The notes under the pieces: generated by a model
What the model was told of the DNA's origin: nothing
Seen by the model: only the letters and a program-made list of their open reading frames with translations
Databases searched by the model: none
Assembly: GCF_000702005.1 (NCBI RefSeq)
Contig: NZ_JNKI01000020.1
Location: forward strand, 1-56,891
Source of the DNA: Selenomonas sp. ND2010
Lineage (GTDB): Bacteria; Bacillota; Negativicutes; Selenomonadales; Selenomonadaceae
Direction: 5' to 3'
DNA length: 56,891 bases
Made by a program: the position numbers and the translations under genes
Part shown: in pieces, positions 32,488 through 41,284 of the stretch
Numbering within the stretch: position 1 is the stretch's first letter
Layout of the letters: every line of letters starts with the position of its first letter

Positions 32488-33549
32488 ATGATTAAGCTCT
32501 CTCATATAGAGAAGACTTATGATAGTCCCAGTGGCCCGGTCAAAGCACTCAAGGGAATCGATCTTGAGATTGCGCGCGGTGAGATCTACGGCATTATCGG
32601 ACTATCCGGTGCCGGCAAATCAACGCTGGTACGCTGCATAAACATGCTGGAACGGCCTACATCCGGACAGGTCTTCGTCGATGGCAAGGAGCTGACGAAA
32701 ATGTCTGCCAGCGAGCTGCGGGAAGCCCGCAAGGATATCGGTATGATTTTCCAGCACTTTAATCTGCTTTCTTCGGCAACGGTCTATGAGAATATTGCTT
32801 TCCCGTTGAAACTGGCAGGAGTTTCTGCCGCTAAAATCGAAGAGAAGGTACGGCCACTATTGAAGCTTGTCGGTTTGGAGGCTAAGGCTGACCAATATCC
32901 TTCCCAGCTATCCGGTGGCCAAAAGCAGCGTGTCGGCATCGCCCGGGCACTCGCCAGCGAGCCAAAGGTACTGCTGTGCGACGAGGCCACGAGCGCCCTT
33001 GACCCGCAGACCACCAAGGCTATCCTGGAACTTATCCGGGACATCAACCGCAAGTTGCAGCTGACGGTAGTTGTCATCACGCATGAGATGCAGGTCGTCA
33101 AGGATATCTGCGATAAGGTCGCCGTCATCGATAAAGGCATCATCGCTGAGCAAGGTTCAGTCATTGATATCTTTACGAATCCGCAGCAGCCCATCACGAA
33201 GGAATTCATCAGTGTACTGCTCTCGAATGATTTACCGGCGGCCTTCCGCGGCAGCATCGTCTCGCAGGAGCCGGCACCTGATGCTTATCTTTTAGTTCGG
33301 TTGACATTTATCGGCGAACGCGCCGATGATCCCGTCATCGCCGGCATGATCCGGAATTTCCCGGAGGTCGAGACCACCATGCTCTTCGGCAACCTCGACC
33401 AGATTCGGTCAACGCCATTTGGCCGCATGATTATAGGGCTCACCGGTCCTCATGAACGCGTCCAGGAGGCTCTCGCCTATCTGCAGGCAAAAGATCTCAA
33501 AGAGGAGGTGATTGGCTATGTTCACCGACATGATTCCACTGCTCACTAA
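32488..33549 (+). CDS. metN: Methionine ABC transporter ATP-binding protein
   Basis: 353 residues. Walker A is GLSGAGKSTLVR near 38-49, signature LSGGQKQRVGIARALA near 140, Walker B VLLCDEATSALDP near 163. The C-terminal NIL (ACT-like) domain at about 265-350 is the methionine-sensing part that shuts the importer down when cell methionine is high. The open frame extends upstream, but GGAGG is ten bases before the ATG at 32488. It overlaps metI by 32 bases. Energises uptake of L- and D-methionine at the inner membrane. Confidence 0.93.
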   Translation: MIKLSHIEKTYDSPSGPVKALKGIDLEIARGEIYGIIGLSGAGKSTLVRCINMLERPTSGQVFVDGKELTKMSASELREARKDIGMIFQHFNLLSSATVYENIAFPLKLAGVSAAKIEEKVRPLLKLVGLEAKADQYPSQLSGGQKQRVGIARALASEPKVLLCDEATSALDPQTTKAILELIRDINRKLQLTVVVITHEMQVVKDICDKVAVIDKGIIAEQGSVIDIFTNPQQPITKEFISVLLSNDLPAAFRGSIVSQEPAPDAYLLVRLTFIGERADDPVIAGMIRNFPEVETTMLFGNLDQIRSTPFGRMIIGLTGPHERVQEALAYLQAKDLKEEVIGYVHRHDSTAH

Positions 33550-34171
33550 GGCTTTGGGTGAAACCGTCTATATGGTGGTGGTATCCATGGTCATCGCCTC
33601 AATCGTCGGCATCCCGCTCGGCGTACTGCTGCATACCACAGGGAAGGGGCAGATTTTGGAGTCCACAGGCTTTAACAAATGCCTGGGCACCATTGTCAAC
33701 GTCATCCGATCCATCCCGTTTATCATCCTGATGGTCGCTATCATTCCGCTGACCCGCATGATTGTCGGTACCGCTATCGGCACCTCAGCCGCTATGGTCC
33801 CACTGGTCATCGCCTCGATTCCCTTTATCGGCCGTCAGGTCGAGACCAGCCTCAAGGAGGTTCCCTACGGTCTTATTGAGGCGGCACAGTCCATGGGCGC
33901 TACGCCGTTCCAGATTATCTGGAAGGTTCTGCTGCCGGAATCACGGGCCAGCATCACCGCTCAGCTCACTACCGTTATCATCAGTCTGGTCGGCGAATCC
34001 GCTATGGCCGGTGCTATCGGCGGCGGCGGACTCGGTGATCTGGCAATCCGCTACGGCTACCAGCGCTTCCGCCCGGAGGTAATGGTTGCCACCGTGGTCA
34101 TCCTCATAATCCTAGTCCAGCTAGTCCAGCTTGTGGGTAATACCCTGGCGAAAAAACTAGATAAAAAGTAA
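33518..34171 (+). CDS. metI: Methionine ABC transporter permease
   Basis: 217 residues with five membrane segments of the BPD_transp_1 fold. The EAA loop IEAAQSMGATPFQIIWKVLL contacts MetN, and GAIGGGGLGDLAIRYGYQRF is typical of MetI. GAGGAGGTG lies seven bases before the ATG at 33518; a TTG two codons earlier is not needed. Translation is coupled to metN through the overlap. Confidence 0.95.
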   Translation: MFTDMIPLLTKALGETVYMVVVSMVIASIVGIPLGVLLHTTGKGQILESTGFNKCLGTIVNVIRSIPFIILMVAIIPLTRMIVGTAIGTSAAMVPLVIASIPFIGRQVETSLKEVPYGLIEAAQSMGATPFQIIWKVLLPESRASITAQLTTVIISLVGESAMAGAIGGGGLGDLAIRYGYQRFRPEVMVATVVILIILVQLVQLVGNTLAKKLDKK

Positions 34172-34199
34172 TCCGATTACAATTTAAGGAGGCTTACCT

Positions 34200-35042
34200 A
34201 TGAAAAAGATTCTTGCACTTATCGCGGCTCTTGCAGTCGCTACCCTTGCCCTCGCCGGATGCGGTGGCAGTGACTCGAGCAGCTCCGGCACCAGTGCCGT
34301 AGCCCAGAATTCCTCGGGTATGAAAACGCTGAAAGTCGGCGCCACGGCTGTTCCCCATGCCGAAATTCTCGAAGTGGTAAAACCGCTGCTCGAAAAGGAC
34401 GGCATCAAACTGGACATTGTCGAATTCACCGACTACGTCCAGCCGAACCTTGCCTTGAACGACAAGGAGCTCGATGCGAACTTCTTCCAGCATGAACCGT
34501 ACCTTACGAACTTCATGGAAGAACATAAGGAAGTCAAACTCGTAAATGCAGCCGGCATCCACATCGAGCCGATGGGCGTGTATTCCCAGAAGGTCAAAGA
34601 CCTCAAGGACCTCAAAGACGGCGCTGTGATTTCCCTCCCGAATGACCCGACTAACGGCGGCCGTGCGCTGCTGCTGCTGGAAAAAGCAGGTCTTTTGAAG
34701 CTTAAAGAGGGCGCTGGCGAAAAGGCTACCGTCCAGGACATCGCCGAAAACCCGCACAATTTCAAATTCCAGGAAGTAGAGGCAGCTCAGGTGCCGCGTA
34801 CCCTGGAAGATGTTGATGCCGCTGTGATCAACACCAACTATGCTATGCAGATTAACCTCGTTCCGACGAAAGATGCTCTGTTCATGGAGGACAGCACGTC
34901 CCCCTATGTCAACATCCTTGCTGTCCGCGAAGGCGATAAAGACCGCCCGGAAATCCAGGCCCTCATCAAAGCTCTGCAGAGCCCGGAAGTAAAGGCCTTC
35001 ATCAACGATAAATACAAAGGTGCTGTCGTCGCAGCCTTCTAA
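34200..35042 (+). CDS. metQ: Methionine-binding lipoprotein
   Basis: 280 residues. A lipoprotein signal peptide ends in LALAGC at residue 21, with a Ser/Gly linker after it. The NlpA/MetQ domain has LKVGATAVPHAEILEVVKPL at its start, then DYVQPNLALNDKELDANFFQ and SLPNDPTNGGRALLLLEKAG. It captures methionine outside the inner membrane and passes it to MetI. AAGGAGG precedes the ATG; 28 bp after metI. Confidence 0.95.
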   Translation: MKKILALIAALAVATLALAGCGGSDSSSSGTSAVAQNSSGMKTLKVGATAVPHAEILEVVKPLLEKDGIKLDIVEFTDYVQPNLALNDKELDANFFQHEPYLTNFMEEHKEVKLVNAAGIHIEPMGVYSQKVKDLKDLKDGAVISLPNDPTNGGRALLLLEKAGLLKLKEGAGEKATVQDIAENPHNFKFQEVEAAQVPRTLEDVDAAVINTNYAMQINLVPTKDALFMEDSTSPYVNILAVREGDKDRPEIQALIKALQSPEVKAFINDKYKGAVVAAF

Positions 35043-35063
35043 TCTTATCGCTAAATTTTAAAT

Positions 35064-35107
35064 GCAACAAAAAAGCATGTGGAATCGCCCACATGCTTTT
35101 TTGTTGC
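35064..35107. terminator. Bidirectional terminator, 19-bp perfect stem
   Basis: Arms 35064-35082 and 35089-35107 (GCAACAAAAAAGCATGTGG and its complement). Serves metQ on the right-going strand and the zinc-ribbon operon on the left-going one. Confidence 0.92.
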
Positions 35108-35110
35108 GTT

Positions 35111-36544
35111 TTAGAAGTTTCGCCAATACGTCCAATGTACGTTCGTAGAATTTACTTCAAACTCATCAAACTCTGGAATCGACTGACCGTTTGTCGTTAC
35201 CCAGAGGCTCTGGTTCTGACGTCCTTTCGGACTCAGCGAGCCGAGGTACATGTCGTTGTAAAAATAGAAGTGATCCGAATATACCTGCGCACCGTTATTA
35301 TAGAGCGTGATATTCAGCGTCATGCTGCTTACTTTCTGGATGGAATTATACGAACCGTTGTAGAAATAGCCGTCGATATCCAGTCGATTTGCGCTGGTAC
35401 GGCGAACACTGGTGGCCAGGAATTCTACGCCATTGGAAGCATCGATAATCCGCTGGTTGCGTGCAGCCTGGCGGTCACGGATGGCCTGTTTACGCGCGGC
35501 TTCGGCTTCAGCCGCACGGCGTTCGGCCTCGATACGTTTTTGTTCCTCGATGGCCTTTTTCTTGTTAATATAGGCCTTGAGATCATCGGGCAGCGCACTA
35601 AGCTGCATCGCCGTGGCAAAATCCGTCTTGGGAATCTGAATCTCGCCTGCACGTTCAGCCAAATCTTTGGTGTTGGCCTGAACGCGTTTTACCACCTCGT
35701 CTGTCCCCTTATCGAGAGGCTGATTGACGACTGTTTTGGTGTCATCGATGAGGCTTCGCTCCAGCTGAACGGCCTCAACCAGTTTCTGATTGGCATCCTT
35801 GTACTTGCTGCCAGTACGCGAAGACTTGAGGTCGCGGGCCAGTTTATCCAGGTTCTCGCCCGCTTTATCCAAGCGGACAACAAAGTCCTTGGTCGCATCC
35901 GCATCGGGATCGCCATTGAGGTCTTTCGTCTCCTTCAGGAGATTCTGCACCTCGGTGACGACTTCCTCGCCCTTGACACATTTGGCTACATAGCGGTCTT
36001 CCGCTCCGCGGACATAGGCAAAGGCACCTACGGCAACGATGAGGAGCGCTACTACGATGCCGATAAGAATCTGCGTCGTATGTTTCTTTTTCGGCGGCAT
36101 TGGTCCATAGCCGTAACCCGGCGGTGGCGGCGGTGCCATGTATGGTGGCTGCTGGGGCTGTACCATCGGCTGCTGCGGCATCCCCTGCTGCCAAGGCTGC
36201 TGCTGTGGCATAGGAGCAAGTTCCCGCACAGGCGGCATGCTCTGCGTGGCATCAAGTGGCGGCATTTGCTGTGCCTGCTGCTGCAGCTCCATGGCGGCCT
36301 GCGCAGCCTTCTCGGCCTCAGCGGCCTGTTCGGGAGTCACTACCGAATCAGCGGGCTGCGCCGTCGGCTGTGCTTGTGTCTCCATCGCCGTGGTAACTGG
36401 CGGCTGCGGCTGGGTATTCTCCATCGCCTCATGATTCGATCCGTCAGCGGGCTGCGCTTCCGGCCGGGGCTTTCCGCACATCTCACAAAAATTGCCGGAA
36501 TTCTTCTGGCCACAGGCACAGGTCCATTCTTGCTTTTCTTCCAT
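35111..36544 (-). CDS. Zinc-ribbon membrane protein with coiled coil
   Basis: 477 residues. A zinc ribbon opens the protein (CACGQKNSGNFCEMCGKPRP). A Pro/Gln-rich stretch to about 130 follows, then KKKH and one membrane segment (ILIGIVVALLIVAVGAFAYV). Beyond it lie a helical domain, a strongly charged coiled coil near 330-360 (KKAIEEQKRIEAERRAAEAE) and a beta-rich C-terminal domain. The ribbon should face the cytoplasm and the rest the outside. Function unknown. Last gene of an operon with nagZ and a second protein of the same plan. Confidence 0.8.
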   Translation of the reverse strand: MEEKQEWTCACGQKNSGNFCEMCGKPRPEAQPADGSNHEAMENTQPQPPVTTAMETQAQPTAQPADSVVTPEQAAEAEKAAQAAMELQQQAQQMPPLDATQSMPPVRELAPMPQQQPWQQGMPQQPMVQPQQPPYMAPPPPPGYGYGPMPPKKKHTTQILIGIVVALLIVAVGAFAYVRGAEDRYVAKCVKGEEVVTEVQNLLKETKDLNGDPDADATKDFVVRLDKAGENLDKLARDLKSSRTGSKYKDANQKLVEAVQLERSLIDDTKTVVNQPLDKGTDEVVKRVQANTKDLAERAGEIQIPKTDFATAMQLSALPDDLKAYINKKKAIEEQKRIEAERRAAEAEAARKQAIRDRQAARNQRIIDASNGVEFLATSVRRTSANRLDIDGYFYNGSYNSIQKVSSMTLNITLYNNGAQVYSDHFYFYNDMYLGSLSPKGRQNQSLWVTTNGQSIPEFDEFEVNSTNVHWTYWRNF

Positions 36545-36547
36545 TGG

Positions 36548-37690
36548 TTACTCCTTCCCTTGGTGCAATAATTTTGCCTTTACAATCCTTTTTACTGATT
36601 CATCGATTCGCTGCTGGGATATCTCACCGTTTTCCACGGCCTCCAGGATGCCCAGATAAGCGTCCGTTGCATAGGAATATTCATGACACATCATAATCAT
36701 ATCCACTCCAGCCTTGACCGACTGAATGCCGCGCTCACGTGGGCTGCTGTATTTCGCCACAGCCCCCATGTTCAAGTCATCGGTAATGATGATACCATCA
36801 TAGCCGAGTTCTTTGCGCAAAAGATCTGTCACAATCGCGGGGGATTGGCTGGCCGGCCGCTCAGGGTCAAAGGCCAGATATTTCAGATGTCCCACCAAAA
36901 TGAAGTAATCTTCCTCCGAGCGGCTGCTGATTATTCCCTTAAATGGCACTACATCGTTCTGCATGAGTTCTTCCCGGCTGGCCATGACCGTGGAAACATC
37001 GAGATGCGTGTCCACTGTTCCTCGGCCAATCCCCGGGAAATGTTTGAGCGCATACATCACGCGGTTCTTTTCATACCCTTGGGCCGCAGCCGCTAAGAAT
37101 TTGGTTACCGATTCGGGGTCCTGTCCATAGGAGCGGCCGCGCGTGCCGCCCAAATCAGCCACGGGCGCAAAATTTACATTAATCCCCAAGTTTTTTAACT
37201 GCTGCGCGGTTCTATCCGCCCAGCCCTCAGCCTTGGTGACATCGCCCGATGCACCGATTTCCTGCTGGGACGGTGGTGGCGTGATGAATGCTTTGCCACG
37301 AACCACGGCACCGCCCTCTTCATCAATCCCAATGAATAGCGGTACTTTCTGCTCGGCCTGCTCACGAAGATGGTCCGTAAGCGCCTTTGTCTGCTCCGCC
37401 GATTCGAGATTGCGGTCAAACAAAATGATATTGCCGATATGATACTGATGCAACATAAATAAACTATCATCATTTACATCCGTACCATAGATACCAATCA
37501 TGACCATCTGCCCAACTTTTTCCGGAAGCGTCATGGATTCCACGATGGTATCGACCTGCTCATCCAGTGTCTGAGCAGGTTTGTCCGCGAGCGCCTTCCC
37601 CGTATCAGCTGTCGACAGGCAACCAGCGCAGAGTGCCAAGGCTCCCATCATAAGACTCAGGGCGATTGCCCATTTTTTCTTGATCATCAT
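36548..37690 (-). CDS. nagZ: Beta-N-acetylhexosaminidase, glycoside hydrolase family 3 (NagZ-like lipoprotein)
   Basis: 380 residues. A lipobox ALCAGC at about 18-23 marks a lipoprotein, unlike the cytoplasmic NagZ of E. coli. GH3 motifs are present: GQMVMIGIYG, IDEEGGAVVRG, KHFPGIGRGTVDTH (His/Asp acid-base loop) and ITDDLNMGA with the nucleophile Asp. The enzyme would remove N-acetylglucosamine from peptidoglycan fragments or other glycans outside the inner membrane. It lies three bases before one zinc-ribbon gene and 12 after the other, so the three are one unit. Confidence 0.88.
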   Translation of the reverse strand: MMIKKKWAIALSLMMGALALCAGCLSTADTGKALADKPAQTLDEQVDTIVESMTLPEKVGQMVMIGIYGTDVNDDSLFMLHQYHIGNIILFDRNLESAEQTKALTDHLREQAEQKVPLFIGIDEEGGAVVRGKAFITPPPSQQEIGASGDVTKAEGWADRTAQQLKNLGINVNFAPVADLGGTRGRSYGQDPESVTKFLAAAAQGYEKNRVMYALKHFPGIGRGTVDTHLDVSTVMASREELMQNDVVPFKGIISSRSEEDYFILVGHLKYLAFDPERPASQSPAIVTDLLRKELGYDGIIITDDLNMGAVAKYSSPRERGIQSVKAGVDMIMMCHEYSYATDAYLGILEAVENGEISQQRIDESVKRIVKAKLLHQGKE

Positions 37691-37702
37691 GATTCTCCTG
37701 CT

Positions 37703-38566
37703 TTACTCGGTCGTACGGCGAATACTGATGTAGTTGACCGTATCCGTTCCCTGAACTACCGCAAAACGCAAGATACCCGTCTGTCCTTGAAGATCCGTAT
37801 AGCGGTATTCGTAAAGGTCTTTGCCGCCATATTCCGACTTCATGTAGTCCGTACCATAGGTATTTTTCACCTCGCTCAGCAACGAGCCCTGATGAAGACC
37901 GCGTTTTGTCACGGCACTATCGGTCTCCGATACCAGTGAAGTGACCATATCGCCACGGGTACCGACCTCAACCGTCGGATACTTGTAAAATACCATGCCA
38001 TCCTTCTGCTTGGTGGATATTTCCTGCCCCAACGTCTCGTGCATCTGCGCGACCGTCATCCCCAGGTCCATTCCGCCCAGCGAAAGATCCGTCTTCATCT
38101 CGCGGCTGCCATCCTGCTTCTTGTCCGCCGTCTGATTCGGCGCTGCCTTTTCCCCGTTTTTCGAGACCGTGCTGTAGTTGCTCGGCGCAGGCTCATTCCC
38201 AAAAACGCCTTCCCTCATCGCAAAAAATACCAGCCCCAGCACCAAAATCAGGGCGGCAATCCCCAAACCGATCTTGAGGTTTTTATTCTTATCCTCCGGC
38301 TGCTGATATGGCTGCTGATAAACCGGCTGTCCATACATCGGCTGCTGATAGTTTGGCTGTCCGTATTGCTGCCCGTAAGGCTGCCCGTAAGGCTGCTGGT
38401 TTTGCGGCGGAATCTGCTGCATAGGCGGCTGCTGTGGCTGCTGCGGCGCTTGTGGCTGACTTACCACCGGACGTGGCTTTCCACATTTCACACAGAAATT
38501 GCCCTTGTTGCCAGACTGTCCGCAACTGCAACGCCATTCAGCAGTCGCAGTTTCCCTATTCTCCAT
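37703..38566 (-). CDS. Zinc-ribbon membrane protein, Pro/Gln/Tyr-rich
   Basis: 287 residues. The N-terminal ribbon is CSCGQSGNKGNFCVKCGKPRP, then a low-complexity QQPYGQPYGQQYGQPNYQ-type stretch, one membrane helix (IGLGIAALILVLGLVFFA) and an external domain. That domain has GMDLGMTVAQMHETLGQEIS and GSLLSEVKNTYGTDYM, two repeats reminiscent of the BamE/SmpA fold. Same plan as the gene at 35111. The ATG at 38566 has AGGAGG seven bases ahead; the frame extends upstream without support. First gene of the operon. Confidence 0.8.
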   Translation of the reverse strand: MENRETATAEWRCSCGQSGNKGNFCVKCGKPRPVVSQPQAPQQPQQPPMQQIPPQNQQPYGQPYGQQYGQPNYQQPMYGQPVYQQPYQQPEDKNKNLKIGLGIAALILVLGLVFFAMREGVFGNEPAPSNYSTVSKNGEKAAPNQTADKKQDGSREMKTDLSLGGMDLGMTVAQMHETLGQEISTKQKDGMVFYKYPTVEVGTRGDMVTSLVSETDSAVTKRGLHQGSLLSEVKNTYGTDYMKSEYGGKDLYEYRYTDLQGQTGILRFAVVQGTDTVNYISIRRTTE

Positions 38567-38688
38567 GAATAAACCTCCTAACACCAATGTCTACTGGCTT
38601 TAATGTATATTTAATAAGTCTAAAAATAATTATAACGCTATTATTCAAAGTTTGCCAAGAACAAAATATCCTACAGCCAATCACAAAA

Positions 38689-38719
38689 CCCCCGCTGACT
38701 CCAAACAAGTCAGCGGGGG
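38689..38719 (-). terminator. Terminator after the sodium symporter gene
   Basis: CCCCCGCTGACT (38689-38700) and AGTCAGCGGGGG (38708-38719) form a 12-bp stem; TTTTG follows on the minus strand. Confidence 0.88.
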
Positions 38720-38750
38720 TATCTTCCCAAAACTTTTTCTCAAATCACTT

Positions 38751-40127
38751 TTATTTGCTGAAGAACAGCGCATGATACCCATTAATGAAAATAACGAGTA
38801 CGATGAGCGGCAGGATCCAGGTCACATAGAAGCGCACACAGGTTGGGAAGGCCGTGCCTTTACCGGTATTGGCCTCCTTGATGAAGTTATCCCAGCCCCA
38901 ACCATAACGGCTTGTGCAGAACGCCAGATAGACCAGCGATCCCAACGGCAACAAATTATTGCTGACAAAGAAGTCCTCCAGATCGAGAACCCCCGACCCT
39001 GGCCCCAGCGGCTGAAACCCGCTCCATACATTGAAGCCAAGCACACAGGGCATCGACAGGATAATGATGACCGGAATTCCCCAACGAATAATCGTCTTGC
39101 GGTTCTTATGCAAAAGCTCGAAGAAGCAGACGATGAGGTTTTCAAAAACCGCAATGACCGTCGACATCGAAGCAAACGTCATGAACAGGAAGAACAGCGT
39201 TCCCCAAAGGCGGCCGAAGGGCATCGCATTGAATACGTTTGGCAAAGATACAAACAGCAGATTCGGGCCGCTGGCCGGATTGACGCCATAGGCAAAGCAA
39301 GCCGGGAAAATGATGAGGCCTGCCATGATTGCGACGAAAGTATCCAGCAGGACCACCCAGATGGCTTCGCCGGTGAGGCGTTTGGTCTTGCCGATGTAAC
39401 TGCCGAAAATCGCTAAGGCGCCAATGCCGATGGACAACGTAAAGAAAGCCTGGCCCATCGCCGCAAAGATGACTTCCTTAATCCCGAATTCCATCAGCCG
39501 TCCGAAATCCGGATACAAGTAGTAGTGCAAGCCCTCCCCGCCGCCCGGCAACAGAACACTGTTGACCGCGAGGACCACCATAAGCACCAGCAGACAGGAC
39601 ATCATGGATTTGGTAATCCGCTCGACACCAGCCTGTACGCCCAGATAGCAGACGCCGCCACAGAGCAGTACGATGGCTATCATATACCCAGCCATGGTAA
39701 GCGGATCCTGCAGCAGAGCACCAAAGACAGCCCCAACGCCAGCAGCATCCAGACCTTCCATGCCGCCCGAAGCCATCTTATAAAGATAGTAGAGCATCCA
39801 GCCCGATACTGTCGTGTAGAACATCATCAAGAGCAAATTGCCCGCAATGGCTCCATACTTATAAAGATGCCACTTCGTCCCTTTCGGTTCGAGCGCATCG
39901 AAAGACATGGCCGCGCTGCGGATACTCGCACGGCCAACGGCAAACTCCGCTACCATGATGGGGAGTCCCAGGATGGCCAAGAACACCAAATAAATCAGCA
40001 CGAATGCCGCGCCACCGTATTCTCCCGTAATATAGGGGAAACGCCAGACATTGCCGAGGCCGATCGCACAGCCAGCGGAAACCAGGATAAAGCCCAGACG
40101 GGTCGAAAAACTTCCTCTTGATTCCAA
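38751..40127 (-). CDS. Sodium-dependent transporter, neurotransmitter:sodium symporter family
   Basis: 458 residues with about 11-12 membrane segments, the LeuT fold. TM1 holds the sodium site GCAIGLGNVWRFPYITGEYG. GPNLLFVSLPNVFNAM and FLFMTFASMSTVIAVFENLI correspond to TM6-TM8. Bacterial members import amino acids with Na+; the substrate is not readable. Single gene with its own terminator. AGAAGGTGC precedes the ATG. Confidence 0.93.
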   Translation of the reverse strand: MESRGSFSTRLGFILVSAGCAIGLGNVWRFPYITGEYGGAAFVLIYLVFLAILGLPIMVAEFAVGRASIRSAAMSFDALEPKGTKWHLYKYGAIAGNLLLMMFYTTVSGWMLYYLYKMASGGMEGLDAAGVGAVFGALLQDPLTMAGYMIAIVLLCGGVCYLGVQAGVERITKSMMSCLLVLMVVLAVNSVLLPGGGEGLHYYLYPDFGRLMEFGIKEVIFAAMGQAFFTLSIGIGALAIFGSYIGKTKRLTGEAIWVVLLDTFVAIMAGLIIFPACFAYGVNPASGPNLLFVSLPNVFNAMPFGRLWGTLFFLFMTFASMSTVIAVFENLIVCFFELLHKNRKTIIRWGIPVIIILSMPCVLGFNVWSGFQPLGPGSGVLDLEDFFVSNNLLPLGSLVYLAFCTSRYGWGWDNFIKEANTGKGTAFPTCVRFYVTWILPLIVLVIFINGYHALFFSK

Positions 40128-40223
40128 TAAAGCACCTTCTCTAATTAAAATTCCGTTGCGGCCGGAAATGTATCTCTTTTAGGTTTACAATGATACACTC
40201 CTATACACAATTACCTATCTATA

Positions 40224-40682
40224 TTACCGCATCGGCTTAATTTTGTCCAGCAGGAATCGACATCCCTTCGTAACGTCTGCATAGGTGACTTCAAAATTCC
40301 CCGTATACCAGGGATCGGCCACCTCACGGGCTTCCCCGGCATATTCCAGCAGCAAGTGGCACTTTCCCTGCGGATCGCCGCCTGTCAAGCGCGATAAATC
40401 GCACATATTTTCATCATCCATGGCGATAATCAAGTCATATTCCTCGTAATCACTGCGCCGAATCTGCCGTGCTTGCCGCGGCGTAAAGGAAATGCCATGA
40501 GCCGTCAGCACCCGCTTCGTTCCTGGATGCGTATCACTGCCGATTTCATCGGTCCGGCAGGCCTTCGATTCGACAAGAATCTCCTCCGTAAGCCCAGCCT
40601 TTGCCACCATATCCTTCATCACAAACTCCGCCATCGTCGACCGGCAGATATTGCCGTGGCAAACAAATAATACTTTTTTCAT
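40224..40682 (-). CDS. Low-molecular-weight protein-tyrosine phosphatase
   Basis: 152 residues. The active loop is VCHGNICRS (C-x5-R) at 8-16, and the general acid Asp is in DPWYTGNF near 125. IIAMDDENM is also conserved. Such enzymes dephosphorylate protein tyrosines, often the Wzc-like kinases of polysaccharide export, but no such kinase is in this window. The ATG at 40682 is chosen by homology. A TTG two codons earlier is nearer to GGAAG, so the start is not firm. Confidence 0.92.
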   Translation of the reverse strand: MKKVLFVCHGNICRSTMAEFVMKDMVAKAGLTEEILVESKACRTDEIGSDTHPGTKRVLTAHGISFTPRQARQIRRSDYEEYDLIIAMDDENMCDLSRLTGGDPQGKCHLLLEYAGEAREVADPWYTGNFEVTYADVTKGCRFLLDKIKPMR

Positions 40683-40762
40683 ACTCAAAACTTTTCTTCC
40701 TTCCTTGATTTATGAGGCTTCACTGCCTTCCCTTTTCCGTCACAGCCTAACGAGCGAGGCAA

Positions 40763-41110
40763 TCAGTAATTTTCACTCATATAATTCGCAATTGCTAGGG
40801 CGATGTTATTGTTCACCGTACCACCGCTTAAATAGCGGCAATCCACGCCCTTTCCCCAGCGGACGTCTACCACCGTATACGGGTCATAGTTTTTGCGGCC
40901 CGGAATCAGATTCTTGCACCGAATTCCAACATGCGCATGATTGGTTCCTACCATGGCGACCGAAGAGTCATCAATTTCTACCAACCACGCACCGTCGTAG
41001 GTCTTCACCGTACCAGCTTCTGCTACGGAAACTGCAAAGGGAGCCGGCGCCATCAACGGTGCCGCAGCCAAAACGCCCCCCAACAAGATACCTGCTAAAA
41101 CCTTTTTCAT
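40763..41110 (-). CDS. Small secreted protein of unknown function
   Basis: About 115 residues. A signal peptide is clear (KKVLAGILLGGVLAAAPLMA, with a likely cut after VAEA). The mature part has TYDGAWLVEIDDSSVAMVGT and two Cys (IRCKN and DCRYL) that may form a disulfide. Not recognised. The ATG at 41110 has AAAGGAGG eight bases ahead. The gene is alone between the phosphatase and the divergent tex. Confidence 0.75.
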   Translation of the reverse strand: MKKVLAGILLGGVLAAAPLMAPAPFAVSVAEAGTVKTYDGAWLVEIDDSSVAMVGTNHAHVGIRCKNLIPGRKNYDPYTVVDVRWGKGVDCRYLSGGTVNNNIALAIANYMSENY

Positions 41111-41284
41111 AAGAAATTCCTCCTTTACCAATAACCAAGGTAATAGACTCTTTTCTATTATATCGTATTTTTCCTCTTTTTTATAAAAACAAAACGCAAA
41201 ATGGCATCACCACTGAAACGGTAATGAGACGAATATCTGTGGTATAATGAAAAACGAAACTGCAAGAAAGATGGTGCATATTTT

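Noticed and set aside
35093-36571. 492-codon plus-strand frame opposite the zinc-ribbon gene
   Set aside because: Begins inside the terminator of metQ and is antisense to a protein with a clear zinc ribbon and membrane helix.
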